Shown here: piece after piece, positions 1 to 9,018 of the stretch | How the letters are laid out: every line of letters begins with the position of its first letter | How positions within the stretch are numbered: the first letter of the stretch is position 1 | Origin: CAVVKW01 sp963761705 | GTDB lineage: Bacteria > Verrucomicrobiota > Verrucomicrobiia > Chthoniobacterales > JAATET01 | Length of the DNA stretch: 64,000 nucleotides | NCBI GenBank assembly: GCA_963761705.1 | Contig: CAVXHK010000001.1 | Coordinates: forward strand, 372,001 to 436,000 | Reading direction: 5' to 3' | Position numbers and translations under genes: made by a program | The notes under the pieces: generated by a model | What the model saw: only the letters and a program-made list of their open reading frames with translations | What the model was told of the DNA's origin: nothing | The model's database searches: none

Positions 1-1115
1 ACCTCGTCCTCATGCCCTACAGTGCGGAATGCGGCATCTCGCGCAAGATCGACGACCCCAAGGAGCGCGACCGCCTGCGCCAGATCCTCCGCGAACTCGA
101 TCTGCCGGACGGCATGGGCGTGATCATGCGGACCGCCGGCCAGGGTCAACGCGCCCGGCATTTCGTGCGCGATCTCAGTCTGCTCGTCGAGCAGTGGGAG
201 GACATCGAGGCTGGGATGAAGGAGAAACCGGCACCCGCCGAGTTATTCCGCGAGCCCGATCTCATCGACCGGACGGTGCGCGATTTTCTCACCGACGAAG
301 TGGACGAAGTCCTCGTCGACGACCTCGTCGCGTTCGAGCGGATGGAAGTCCTCACCGAGCAAATCTCGAAACGCTCCAAGAAGCGGCTTCACCACTACGG
401 CGGCGCGCAACCGATCTTCGACTTCTTCGGCGTCCAGTCGCAGATCGACTCGGCCTTCCAACGTCAGGTCTGGCTGCCGTGTGGTGGTTACATCGTGATC
501 GACGAGACGGAAGCGATGATCGCGATCGACGTGAACACGGGCCGAAACAAGGGGGCGAAGGACATGGACAAAAATCTGCTGACGACGAATCTCGAGGCGG
601 CGGACGAAATTGCGCGTCAACTTCGGTTGCGCAACATCGGCGGATTGATCGTCGGCGATTTCATCGACATGAAATCCCGCAAAGATCAGAACGCGGTGTA
701 TCAGCGCGTGCGCGATCACCTCAAGCGCGACAAGGCGCGGACCCACGTCCTGCCGATCTCTCAGTTGGGATTGATGGAAATGACGCGCCAACGGGCGCAG
801 GAGAGTCTGGCGAGTTCGCAATACATGACGTGCACGCACTGCAACGGTCGCGGCATGCTCAAGAGCCCGATGACCATGAGCGTCGAGATGCAGCGAGCGT
901 TGCACACCGTCATGAAGCGGCACCTCGACGACGTTCACGAAATGAAGGTGATCGTCCACCCGACGCTCCTGCAGCGGCTCCGCGAAGACGATGAGGAGCT
1001 CCTCATCGACATCGAGCGTCGCTACGCCGGGCGCTTGTCGTTCCGCTCGGACCCGACTTTCCACCACGAGCATTTTGTCATCACAAACGGTGTGACCGGC
1101 GAGACGCTCAAATAG
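1..1115 (+). CDS. rng: Ribonuclease G/E, 5'-truncated by window edge
   Basis: C-terminal about 370 residues of an RNase E/G family endoribonuclease, which cleaves single-stranded RNA in rRNA maturation and mRNA turnover. The reading frame is open to the window edge (LVLMP at the first codons, the usual end of the S1-like region), so the true start lies upstream. Visible family hallmarks are the DNase I-like catalytic segment with the two metal-binding aspartates in AIDVNTG and GDFIDM, and the Zn-link motif CTHCNGRG. The protein ends soon after the small domain without a long degradosome scaffold tail, so it looks more like RNase G than E. coli RNase E. The downstream gene is on the opposite strand. 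Confidence 0.93.
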   Translation, partial: LVLMPYSAECGISRKIDDPKERDRLRQILRELDLPDGMGVIMRTAGQGQRARHFVRDLSLLVEQWEDIEAGMKEKPAPAELFREPDLIDRTVRDFLTDEVDEVLVDDLVAFERMEVLTEQISKRSKKRLHHYGGAQPIFDFFGVQSQIDSAFQRQVWLPCGGYIVIDETEAMIAIDVNTGRNKGAKDMDKNLLTTNLEAADEIARQLRLRNIGGLIVGDFIDMKSRKDQNAVYQRVRDHLKRDKARTHVLPISQLGLMEMTRQRAQESLASSQYMTCTHCNGRGMLKSPMTMSVEMQRALHTVMKRHLDDVHEMKVIVHPTLLQRLREDDEELLIDIERRYAGRLSFRSDPTFHHEHFVITNGVTGETLK

Positions 1116-1190
1116 CCCGCGCAACGGGCACGGGAGAAGTTGGGAAGCCCGCGCCGTTGGACGCCCACTTCACCGGCGGCAGGGCTTTCC

Positions 1191-1616
1191 CTAGCCTCGA
1201 TGCGCTGGCTGGCGCCAGGTGAAGGTGACCGCTTTGTCGATATCGGGATGAAGGCTGAGGGCGACCGGGCAGGTGTGGGCGGCGGCTTCGAGTGCCGTGC
1301 GCTGATCAACCGTCGGAGCGAGCGGAAGGTCGAAGTCGACTTCGATCTTGGCAATCCGGCGCGGGGGAGCCGCGGTCATGTGCTTGCGAACGTGAAAAGT
1401 CGTGCCCGCGAGGTCGAGGCCGTCCTTTTGGGCAACGATGGCCATGATGGTCATCATGCAAGTTCCCAGTGACGTGGCGTAGAGGTCGGTGGGCGAGAAC
1501 GCTTGTCCGAGGCCGTGATTGTCGGTCGGAGCGTCGGTCGCGAGCGTCGCTCCGGACGGGCCGTGGGTGGCCTCGCAATGCAGGTCTCCGGCGTAGCGGA
1601 GCGAGATTTCAATCAT
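1191..1616 (-). CDS. OsmC family peroxidase-like protein
   Basis: 141-residue OsmC/Ohr-fold protein. Members are thiol peroxidases that reduce organic hydroperoxides. Both conserved cysteines are present, in SLGTCMMTIM and AHTCPVALSL, the usual two-Cys arrangement. I chose the ATG giving MIEISLRYAGDL because the upstream in-frame extension is low-complexity and would run back into the preceding gene. That start lies 16 bp after the stop of the thioredoxin-like gene on the same strand, so the two probably form a redox operon. Whether it is OsmC, Ohr or the YhfA-like subgroup cannot be decided by eye. Confidence 0.85.
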   Translation of the reverse strand: MIEISLRYAGDLHCEATHGPSGATLATDAPTDNHGLGQAFSPTDLYATSLGTCMMTIMAIVAQKDGLDLAGTTFHVRKHMTAAPPRRIAKIEVDFDLPLAPTVDQRTALEAAAHTCPVALSLHPDIDKAVTFTWRQPAHRG

Positions 1617-1632
1617 TCCGGGCGAGCCGTGG

Positions 1633-2361
1633 CTAGTTTGCGGCGATGCCGTCCTTCTTGGAGAGAATCCCCTCGGCTTGCTCGAGGAAATCGGAGCGCC
1701 GCAACGATTCACTCACTTCGAGGAGGCGATTGCCATCGGCATCAACGAGGACCATCGCGGGAATCCCGCCGTAATTGCTTTGCGGAATGCCCCGGGCCTT
1801 CTTGTCGAGATCGACGCCGGGCCACGGCATGCGGTGGTCCTTGAGGTAAGCGATCTCGTCTTCGCGGGATCGGTCGCTGGGCACGAGGACGACTTCGAAG
1901 GAGGCGTCGCGGCCCTTCATCTTCTTGTAAAAACGGATGAGATCGGGGGTAAAGGCAACGCAGGGGCCGCACCAAGACGCGGAGTAGTAGAAGAGATAGT
2001 GCTTCGGAGCGCTGCCGTCAGCGTTGAGAATCGAAGCGGAATTTCCCCGGTCGTCGAGCAGGTTACCCTTGAGCGCGGCGGGGATGGTAGACGATGCGGC
2101 CACGCCCACGGCGGAGGCGGGAACCTCCTTGTTTTCTTCTTCGATCCAAGCGAGATCGGCTTCGCTCAAGAAGCTGGTCTGGACGTATTGCGACCTGCCG
2201 GTGGGTAAAATGAGGGTGACTCGCTCGCCCTCCAGCTTGTGGAATTTCGCTTCGATCGTGGCCGTGCCATCTTTGCTCGTCCACGTGCGGGACGCGGAGG
2301 CGGCTTGCAGGACGGGACTGGTCAGGGCGAGACCAACGATCATGAGGATGCGAGCGATCAT
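1633..2361 (-). CDS. Secreted thioredoxin-like protein with N-terminal SHD1-like domain
   Basis: 242 residues. A hydrophobic signal peptide (MIARILMIVGLALTSPVLQA) is followed by a segment of about 55 residues (RTWTSKDGTATIEAKF to LAWIEE) that resembles the SHD1 domain often seen in Planctomycetes and Verrucomicrobia. The C-terminal half is a thioredoxin fold with the redox motif WCGPC in the context SASWCGPCVAF, similar to TlpA/nucleoredoxin proteins. It probably acts outside the cytoplasm as a disulfide reductase or thiol peroxidase partner. The start is the ATG just before the signal peptide; the longer frame has no plausible N-terminus. It is probably cotranscribed with the downstream OsmC gene. 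Confidence 0.85.
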   Translation of the reverse strand: MIARILMIVGLALTSPVLQAASASRTWTSKDGTATIEAKFHKLEGERVTLILPTGRSQYVQTSFLSEADLAWIEEENKEVPASAVGVAASSTIPAALKGNLLDDRGNSASILNADGSAPKHYLFYYSASWCGPCVAFTPDLIRFYKKMKGRDASFEVVLVPSDRSREDEIAYLKDHRMPWPGVDLDKKARGIPQSNYGGIPAMVLVDADGNRLLEVSESLRRSDFLEQAEGILSKKDGIAAN

Positions 2362-2515
2362 GGCGGGACTATTGCATCCGATCCGTCGATTGCAAGGGTG
2401 GCGACGCCGGGAGGTGGCGAGTGCGACCGGACACTTTCGTTGCTTGGGCTGCGACAAAATTGTGGACTCGTCCGGGAAGTGAGCGGGGCGGGGAATCCCC
2501 GCCCTACCGGGGGCG

Positions 2516-3751
2516 TCAGCGGCCGCGCTTGCGGCCACCGCTGCCGCCGAACTTCATCCCCTTGTGGGTGCGGACACCCTTGGCTCCCTTGAGAACCTGG
2601 GTGACGCGGGCTTCGTCAAAGACGGCGGAGTATTTGTAGACGAATCCGTCGAGCTTCTTCCGCTCAACCTTCTGGTCGATGAATCGCTCGATGTCCTGCA
2701 CGTGAGGCAGCTCCTCGGCGATCATGATCGTGAAGGCATCGCCTTCGCTCGATGCGCGACCCGTGCGGCCGATGCGGTGGACGTAATCCTCGGGGTGCTG
2801 CGGGACGTCGTAGTTGATGACGTGGGTGATGGTCGAAATGTCGATGCCACGGGCGGCGATGTCGGTCGCGACCATGACCTCGTATTTTCCGGACTTAAAG
2901 CCGTCGAGGGCGTCGACGCGCTCGCTCTGGGAGCGGTTCGAGTGGAGAACGGCAGCGGTGTGATTTTCGTCGGCGAGGCGGCGGGCGATGCGGTCGGCTC
3001 CGTCCTTCGTGCGAGAGAAGATGAGCACGCTGTCGTAGTTCGTTGCTTCGAGGATCGCGAGGAGGAGGTCGAATTTCTGGTCGGCGGCGACCGGGTAGAT
3101 GGCGTGGGAGACGGTCTCGGCGGGTGAGCGCCGGGCGCCGATGGAAATTTTTTCCGGATCGCGGAGACACCACTGCGAGAGACCTTCGATCTCGGGCGGG
3201 ATCGTGGCGGAGAAGAGGAGCGTCTGGCGTTCTTTCGGGCACTTCTCGATGATGCGGCGGACGTCGGGAAGGAAGCCCATGTCGAGCATGCGATCGACTT
3301 CGTCGAGGACGAGGTGTTCGACGCGGCTGAGATCGACGTCGCCTTGGTTCATCAGGTCGAGGAGGCGACCGGGGGTGGCGCAGAGGATGTCGCAACCACG
3401 CTGGAGGTCCTCACGCTGTTTGCCGTAGCCAACTCCTCCGTAGAGGACGGTGACTTCGAGGTGGGTGAAGTAGGCGAAGTCGCGGAAGGCGTCGTCGACC
3501 TGGAGCGCGAGCTCGCGGGTGGGTTCGAGGATGAGGCAGCGCGGGTAGCCTTTGGGGTCGCCGAGTTTGCTGAGAATGGGGAGGCCAAAGGCGGCGGTCT
3601 TGCCGGTGCCGGTCTGGGCGGAAGCGATGAGATCGCGGCCCTCGAGAGCGACGGGGATGCCTTGGGCTTGAATCGGGCTGGGATCGACGTAGCCGAGTCG
3701 CTGGACGCCGTGGAGGACTTGCTCGGGAAGCCCTAAGTTTTCGAATGACAT
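2516..3751 (-). CDS. ATP-dependent RNA helicase, DEAD-box family (with DEVD motif II)
   Basis: 411-residue DEAD-box-family RNA helicase core with a short basic tail (SGGRKRGR). Visible in order: the Q motif region (MSFENLGLPEQVLHGVQRLGY...PIQAQ), motif I AQTGTGKT, PTRELALQ, TPGR, motif II LDEVD, motif III SAT, ATDIAARGID, and motif VI HRIGRTGR. Motif II reads DEVD instead of DEAD, a conservative change that keeps both acidic residues and the last Asp. The ATG start is set by the MSFENL sequence typical of RhlE-like helicases. It is likely involved in ribosome assembly or mRNA remodelling. It is transcribed divergently from the J-domain gene. Confidence 0.93.
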   Translation of the reverse strand: MSFENLGLPEQVLHGVQRLGYVDPSPIQAQGIPVALEGRDLIASAQTGTGKTAAFGLPILSKLGDPKGYPRCLILEPTRELALQVDDAFRDFAYFTHLEVTVLYGGVGYGKQREDLQRGCDILCATPGRLLDLMNQGDVDLSRVEHLVLDEVDRMLDMGFLPDVRRIIEKCPKERQTLLFSATIPPEIEGLSQWCLRDPEKISIGARRSPAETVSHAIYPVAADQKFDLLLAILEATNYDSVLIFSRTKDGADRIARRLADENHTAAVLHSNRSQSERVDALDGFKSGKYEVMVATDIAARGIDISTITHVINYDVPQHPEDYVHRIGRTGRASSEGDAFTIMIAEELPHVQDIERFIDQKVERKKLDGFVYKYSAVFDEARVTQVLKGAKGVRTHKGMKFGGSGGRKRGR

Positions 3752-3801
3752 AGATGGAGCGTTAAGGTATCGGCGGCGGGGTGTCTGATGTCGAGGGGGG
3801 A

Positions 3802-4347
3802 ATGATTGCCGACGCGTTTGCGAGACTCGGCTTGGAACGCCGACCGTGGCTCGAACCCGAGATCGTGCGGCGGGCTTATCAAGAACGAGCGCGGGCGCTG
3901 CATCCCGACGGGGTGGATGGAGACGAAGCTGCCTTCGTGAAATTGGGCGAAGCGTTCGCGGTCGTGCGGGATGTGGCGCGGAGGTTACGCGCACTGGCGG
4001 CGGGAGGCGGAGGAGTGGCGGGGACGACCGACGCGGATCTCTTCCTGGAAGTGGGTGGAGTGCTGCCGAGAGCGAAAGGGTTGGCTGGGAGACTGGCGGC
4101 GGCCGGTGGACCGCTCGGTCGGGCGCTGCTCGCTCGGGAAGCCCGGGAAATGCAACGCGAGCTCGCCGGCGTGGCCGGGAAGCTGGCCGAGCGACGGCTG
4201 GGGATCGAATGCGGGGTCCGGGAACTCGACCGCCGGTGGCCGGACGTGGCGGACCGGGAGTTGGTGGAAGCTGCTGCTCGTTGGGAACGGATCACCGGCT
4301 GGTCCGGGCAGGTGGCGGGCGTTCGGGTGCCTTTCGAAGAGATTTGA
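3802..4347 (+). CDS. J-domain (DnaJ-like) co-chaperone
   Basis: 181-residue protein whose first 70 residues form a J-domain: an ADAFARLGL opening, then AYQERARALHPDGVDGD, which contains the HPD tripeptide needed to stimulate Hsp70 ATPase. There is no Gly/Phe region and no zinc finger, so it is a class III J-protein. The rest is Arg/Ala/Glu-rich helix with no recognised domain. I prefer the ATG at 3802, which has a purine-rich stretch (gagggggga) just upstream, over a GTG seven codons earlier. An Hsp70 paralogue lies 2.4 kb downstream on the same strand and is a plausible partner. Confidence 0.75.
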   Translation: MIADAFARLGLERRPWLEPEIVRRAYQERARALHPDGVDGDEAAFVKLGEAFAVVRDVARRLRALAAGGGGVAGTTDADLFLEVGGVLPRAKGLAGRLAAAGGPLGRALLAREAREMQRELAGVAGKLAERRLGIECGVRELDRRWPDVADRELVEAAARWERITGWSGQVAGVRVPFEEI

Positions 4348-4367
4348 GGCTCCGCCTTCTGGAACTA

Positions 4368-4391
4368 GCTTTCGGCGGGGACGCCGAAAGC
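4368..4391. terminator. Hairpin (10-bp stem, 4-nt loop)
   Basis: GCTTTCGGCG and CGCCGAAAGC pair perfectly around a GGGA loop, in the gap between the convergent J-domain and DUF4394-like genes. There is no clear T-tract. It probably works together with the stronger hairpin 36 bp further on. Confidence 0.5.
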
Positions 4392-4426
4392 CACCCCCGG
4401 GTCGGGTGTGCTCTCCCGGGAATGCA

Positions 4427-4458
4427 GAACGCCGCTCCCCGGGGGGGGAGCGGCGTTC
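4427..4458. terminator. Bidirectional terminator hairpin (14-bp perfect stem)
   Basis: GAACGCCGCTCCCC and GGGGAGCGGCGTTC form a perfect 14-bp stem with a GGGG loop, between two convergent genes. A CTTTTTAA run lies about 20 bp to the right. Position and symmetry suggest a terminator serving both strands. Confidence 0.75.
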
Positions 4459-4485
4459 GCTGGTTTGAGGTCTCGCCTTTTTAAC

Positions 4486-6534
4486 TTAGTCTTCGGTCGA
4501 ACGTGGCTGGGCGCGGGTGATTACGACTCGCTTGACCTTGGACCGGTTGCCGGCCGAGTCGAAGGCGACGATGCGGACGGGGTTGCGGCCTGGGTCGAGG
4601 TCCAAGCGGAAGCGCCAGTTGCGCGTGCCGTTCGCCGAGCGGAAGCGGTCGCCTTGCTGGCGGACGCGGACTTCGGTGACGCCCGTGTCGTCGATGGCTT
4701 TGCCGCGAAGCAGGAAGCGGCTGCGGTTCGCACCGACGTCCTTGTTTCGGCTGATCTTTTTCGTTACGACGCGCGGGCGGGTCGTGTCGGGTGCGACGAC
4801 AACGGGCGGTGGCGGCAGGATGGCGGCAGCGAAGCCGTTCACCGGGGTGAACCCATTCGGGAAGACGCCGATGGGTGTGCTGAGCTGACCCGTCGCGAGG
4901 TCGACGTTGACGAGGGAATAGGTCCCCGCGCCGAGGTCGACGACCGCGTAGCCGACGTTATAGCCGTTGAACGAGAGAACCTCGAACCCGGTGTTCGGAG
5001 CGACGTCCGATCCAAAGGGTCCGACGGCGGTGGTCGTCCCGCCGTTCGGATTCGGCGAGATGAAGAGCTGGTCATTCACCGGATCGAGGTAGAACAGGTT
5101 GGTCGCCGTCGTCGCGCCACCCATGCGGGCCGTCGCGCTGTTCGTGTAAGCGGCGCCGGTGATGCCGGCTGGGATCGTGCCATCGACGTTGGTGACGGTC
5201 CCCGTGTTCGTATTCAACCGCAGGTTCGTCCCCTGGTCGTCGACGAGTCGCACGCGGATGCTACCGTCGGCCTGGAGAGTCACTGGATTGAAGTCGAACC
5301 CGAAGTTCGACGCGGCGGAGATGCTGTAAATGCCCGGAGTGATGGACGTGTTCGGAAAGGCTGAACCGACGTTGGTGACGGCACCGGTGTTGATGTCAAC
5401 GAGTCCGATCTGGGAGGTCGTCGCACCCACGGCTGCCGAGTAGAGGCTCAGAGTGCCGGGCCGGAAGTCGAGGCCCTTGACCGTGGCTCCGGCGCCGGAG
5501 GGTCCGATCGGCGTGACCGCGGAGGGGTCCGAGAGCGGGAACGAGAAGAGCTGACCGCCGACGTTGTAGCCGTAACCGGTGGCGTTGGCGGGTGGATCGA
5601 GCTCGGGAGCGTCGATGATCGCGAAGCCGTTGATGGGTTCGAAGCCTGCGGGGAAGTTGCCGAAGGATGCTCCGACACCGCCGAAGCTGCTGCCGATGTT
5701 TGGAAGGGAGCGGAGTGAATAGGTCGACTCGCCCTGCAGTTGAATGACCGCAAAGGTGAAATTGGCCCCACCGCCAGCTGCGACGTTGCCCGCGGGCGAA
5801 TAGATTTCCATGCCGACGACGGCAGTGATGTCGATGCCGAGCGGCCCGGCATTTTGGATCGTTCCCGCGTTCGGATTGTCCGAGATGGCGAGGACGTCAT
5901 TTGCGGCGTCGAGGTAGTAGAGCGCCGTTGGAGCAACGGCACCACCGGAGCGTTCTGCGTCGGAGTTCGTGTAAGCGGCGGCCCCAAGGGTCGGCGCTTG
6001 TGGCGTGGCGTCCGTGTAGGCGACGACTCCGTCCACGGTCGTCAGAGCTCCGGTGGACGAGTTGAACCGGAAATTGTTTCCGGCGGAATCCACCAACCGG
6101 AACCGGCTGCTGCCGTCGCCTTGGAGGGTGACGGGGTTGAAATTAAATCCGTATCCAGCCGCAGCAGGATCGAGCGAGTAGGGGACATTGCCGGAGTTGT
6201 CGAAACTCGGAGCGGTGCCGGTATTTGGAATGGCTGGACCGACGGCGGCTCGCGCGCCAGTCGAAGGATTGACCGTGAAGATCTGCGTGCCAGCGGCGGT
6301 GATGTCGACGGCGTAGATCGTCGAGGTGCCGGGGCGGACGTCGATGCCCTTCGTGTCGGCTCCCGCGGTTGCGGGACCGATGGGGATGACCGATGAGGGA
6401 TTCGTCAGGTCGAACGCGAAGAGCTGTCCGGTGGAATTGTATGCGTAGCCGTAGGGCCGAGCTTCCGCTTGGCGAGTCGCCGCGAAGGCGAGGGTCGCCG
6501 CGGCGAGAGTGAGGAAGGGTGTTCTTAAGTTCAT
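4486..6534 (-). CDS. Secreted protein with two DUF4394-like repeats and C-terminal Ig-like region
   Basis: 682 residues, beginning with a signal peptide (MNLRTPFLTLAAATLAFAATRQAEA). Two homologous halves follow, at about 30-310 and 325-585. Each contains GYGYN or YGYAYN, then QLFxFxLxxPSxVxPIGPxxAGAxxKGxDxRPGT and a second block with DFNPVTLQxDGSxRxRLVDxxG. This matches the DUF4394 family of predicted extracellular propeller-like proteins. The C-terminal 90 residues (TRPRVVTKKISRN to VVITRAQ) look like a bacterial Ig-like beta-sandwich. The substrate is unknown. The start is the ATG immediately before the signal peptide. It is flanked by convergent (left) and divergent (right) genes and so is probably monocistronic. 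Confidence 0.8.
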   Translation of the reverse strand: MNLRTPFLTLAAATLAFAATRQAEARPYGYAYNSTGQLFAFDLTNPSSVIPIGPATAGADTKGIDVRPGTSTIYAVDITAAGTQIFTVNPSTGARAAVGPAIPNTGTAPSFDNSGNVPYSLDPAAAGYGFNFNPVTLQGDGSSRFRLVDSAGNNFRFNSSTGALTTVDGVVAYTDATPQAPTLGAAAYTNSDAERSGGAVAPTALYYLDAANDVLAISDNPNAGTIQNAGPLGIDITAVVGMEIYSPAGNVAAGGGANFTFAVIQLQGESTYSLRSLPNIGSSFGGVGASFGNFPAGFEPINGFAIIDAPELDPPANATGYGYNVGGQLFSFPLSDPSAVTPIGPSGAGATVKGLDFRPGTLSLYSAAVGATTSQIGLVDINTGAVTNVGSAFPNTSITPGIYSISAASNFGFDFNPVTLQADGSIRVRLVDDQGTNLRLNTNTGTVTNVDGTIPAGITGAAYTNSATARMGGATTATNLFYLDPVNDQLFISPNPNGGTTTAVGPFGSDVAPNTGFEVLSFNGYNVGYAVVDLGAGTYSLVNVDLATGQLSTPIGVFPNGFTPVNGFAAAILPPPPVVVAPDTTRPRVVTKKISRNKDVGANRSRFLLRGKAIDDTGVTEVRVRQQGDRFRSANGTRNWRFRLDLDPGRNPVRIVAFDSAGNRSKVKRVVITRAQPRSTED

Positions 6535-6784
6535 TTCTTGGGTTTGGGGTTGCGTTGGATTTCGCCTCGGGCGGTGTTTCGTTGCATGGATCAGTTTCGG
6601 ATGAATCTTTTTTGTTTTTTTCGGGTGAAGGCGAGTTCGGCGGTTGGAGCACCGGAGCCTGGGGAGGCTCGGGGCAGATTGCATCGGCTCTGCGATGCTG
6701 CCCGGAGGGCGAGACGAGCGGGAGCGAACGAGGCAACCCGCCGCCGCACCTTGAATTGCGCCGAGCTTGGTGAGAGGAAGGGGG

Positions 6785-8554
6785 ATGATTGCTGGGATCG
6801 ATTTAGGGACGACAAATTCGTTGGTGGGGGTGATGGACTCGGGGTTTCCGGCGTTGCTGGCGGACGCGGAGGGGAAACGGCTGACGCCTTCGGCCGTTTA
6901 CTACGCGGCGGATGGGACGACGCTGGTGGGGCGGGAGGCATTGCGGATGCGGGGGGCGGCGACGGAGCGGGTGGTGACTTCGGTCAAGCGGCTCATCGGC
7001 TCGCGGGGTGGGGAGACGGATTGGGCGGGCCTGGGTTACCGAGTCGAAGCCGGGGAAGGCGGCGCGGCGAGGGTGCGGATTGGCGACCGGCAGCTGGCTC
7101 CGGAGGCGGTCTCGGCGCGGACTTTGCGGCACCTCAAGGAGGTGGCGCGGGAGGCATTGGGGGAGGAGGTCAGCCGGGCGGTGATCACGGTGCCGGCTTA
7201 TTTCAACGACGCACAGCGGGCCGCGACGAAGCGGGCGGGGGAACTGGCGGGCTGGACGGTCGAGCGGATTCTCAGCGAACCGACGGCGGCGGCGCTGGCC
7301 TACGGGTTGGATAAACTGGGTGAGCGGTCGAAGGTGGCGGTGTTCGATCTGGGTGGCGGGACGTTTGACGTGTCGGTTCTCGAGCTCGCGGACGGGGTGT
7401 TTCAAGTGATGGCCACGGACGGCGACACGCGGCTCGGGGGGGACGATGTCGACGGCACGGTGGTCGATTGGATCGAGGGCGAGCTGGAGCTGGACGCGAC
7501 GACGCCGGGGCTGCGGGCGCGGTTGCTGGAAGCGGCGGAGGGGGCGAAGCGGGCGTTGTCGGAGGCGGAGTCAACGGTGTTGCGTTTGCCTTTTGTGGGG
7601 GACGGCGGCGGGAAGGAGCTGGAATTGACGCGGGAGCGGCTGGAGAAGTTGGCGCGGCCCATCGTCGAGCGGACGCAGGCGCACTGTCGACGAGCGCTGG
7701 CCGATGCGGGCGTGGCGACTGGGGATTTGGATGAGGTCATTCTGGTTGGTGGGTCGACGCGGATGCCACTCGTGCGGGCAATCGTGGCGGACATTTTCGG
7801 GCGGGAGCCGAACCTGAGTCAGAATCCAGACGAGGCGGTGGCGATCGGGGCCGTGATCCAAGCGGGCATCCTGGAGGGAACGGTGAAGGAGGTGACTCTG
7901 CTCGACGTGACGCCGCTGTCGCTGGGAATCGAGACGTTTGGCGGATTGATGAACGTGATCATCGCGCGGAATACGACGATCCCAACGAAGCGGGGTGAGA
8001 TGTTTACGAACGCGGTATCGGATCAGCGCGAGATGCGGATCGTCGTGCTGCAGGGGGAGCGGGAGATGGCGCGGGATAATTGGCGGCTGGGGGATTTCGA
8101 TTTGGACTTCACGCCGGCGGCGAAGGGGACCGCGCGGGTGGGGGTGCAGTTTGAAATCGACGCGGATGGGATTCTTCACGTCTTGGCTCGGGACGTGGCA
8201 ACCGGACGAGACAAGGTGGTCGAGATCCGCAGCGCCGTCGACGTGTCGGACGACGCGGTCGGGGCGATGATCGGGGACTCCGTCGAACACGCGTTCGAGG
8301 ACATGAACGAGCGAATCTTCACCGAGACGAAGCTGAAGGCGGAGGAGATGCTGCCCGCGATCGACGCGGCGTTCGAGCAGTTGGGGGATCAGCTGCCGGC
8401 GGCGGATCGCACTCGGATCGAGGAGCTGGTCGCCGAGGTGCGGGCGCTCATCGAGCGGAAGAATCTCAACGGGCTCAAGCGAAAGTTGAGCGAACTGGAT
8501 GACGCGACGCAGGAGCTCGCGACGATCCTCATCGAGTCGCTGATGGGGGATTGA
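6785..8554 (+). CDS. Hsp70 family molecular chaperone (DnaK paralogue)
   Basis: 589-residue Hsp70. The nucleotide-binding domain shows phosphate-1 GIDLGTTNS, phosphate-2 VFDLGGGTFDVSVL and the adenosine motif VILVGGSTRMPLV. The linker VTLLDVTPLSLGIE leads into the substrate-binding beta domain (NTTIPTKRGEMF), then a helical lid ending at LMGD. It is about 50 residues shorter than standard DnaK and lacks the EEVD-like or Gly-rich tail. There is no grpE or dnaJ next to it, so this is likely a secondary Hsp70. The ATG at 6785 follows a strong ribosome-binding site (aggaaggggg). The class III J-protein upstream may be its partner. Confidence 0.93.
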   Translation: MIAGIDLGTTNSLVGVMDSGFPALLADAEGKRLTPSAVYYAADGTTLVGREALRMRGAATERVVTSVKRLIGSRGGETDWAGLGYRVEAGEGGAARVRIGDRQLAPEAVSARTLRHLKEVAREALGEEVSRAVITVPAYFNDAQRAATKRAGELAGWTVERILSEPTAAALAYGLDKLGERSKVAVFDLGGGTFDVSVLELADGVFQVMATDGDTRLGGDDVDGTVVDWIEGELELDATTPGLRARLLEAAEGAKRALSEAESTVLRLPFVGDGGGKELELTRERLEKLARPIVERTQAHCRRALADAGVATGDLDEVILVGGSTRMPLVRAIVADIFGREPNLSQNPDEAVAIGAVIQAGILEGTVKEVTLLDVTPLSLGIETFGGLMNVIIARNTTIPTKRGEMFTNAVSDQREMRIVVLQGEREMARDNWRLGDFDLDFTPAAKGTARVGVQFEIDADGILHVLARDVATGRDKVVEIRSAVDVSDDAVGAMIGDSVEHAFEDMNERIFTETKLKAEEMLPAIDAAFEQLGDQLPAADRTRIEELVAEVRALIERKNLNGLKRKLSELDDATQELATILIESLMGD

Positions 8555-8697
8555 GTGAAGTCCGGGCCGAGGTGGGGCCTGGCAGCAAAGACCCCTTGAC
8601 CGCCGGAGGAACCGTTGTCGAGGCGGTTGCGCTGAGGGGGAGCGGGCGGGGGAGCGTTTTCGATTGCGTCGCGGGGGGAGGAGGGGGAATTTCGGGA

Positions 8698-9018
8698 GTG
8701 CCAACGGCGTTTCAAGAAAAAGTCTACGAAGTGACGCGGACAATCCCGCGCGGGCGAGTCGTGAGCTACGCAGCGGTGGCGGTGGCGGTCGGGTGTCGGG
8801 CTCCCCGGGCAGTGGGGCAGGCGCTGCGGGCAAATCCTTACGCGCCGGAGGTTCCGTGTCACCGGGTCGTGGCGTCGGACCGAGGTCTGGGCGGCTTCAA
8901 CGGGGACCGGACGGGGGAGGCGATCGCGCGGAAAATTGCCCTTCTCAAATCGGAGGGGGTGGAACTCGACGCGGACGGACGGGTCAGGCCGCAGTCGATG
9001 CTGGCGGCGGTGCCTTGA
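8698..9018 (+). CDS. Methylated-DNA--cysteine methyltransferase domain protein (Ogt/ATL type)
   Basis: 106-residue protein equal to the C-terminal DNA-binding and active-site domain of O6-alkylguanine-DNA alkyltransferases. It begins with FQEKVYEVTRTIPRGRVVSY (helix-turn-helix region) and has the active-site PCHRVV followed by GGFNG. Because the acceptor cysteine is present it should be an alkyl acceptor rather than a Cys-less ATL. The GTG at 8698 has a GAGGAGGGGG ribosome-binding site just upstream; the longer frame from the Hsp70 stop is Gly-rich and unlike the family. It repairs O6-methylguanine. It overlaps the following gene by 4 bp. Confidence 0.85.
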   Translation: MPTAFQEKVYEVTRTIPRGRVVSYAAVAVAVGCRAPRAVGQALRANPYAPEVPCHRVVASDRGLGGFNGDRTGEAIARKIALLKSEGVELDADGRVRPQSMLAAVP

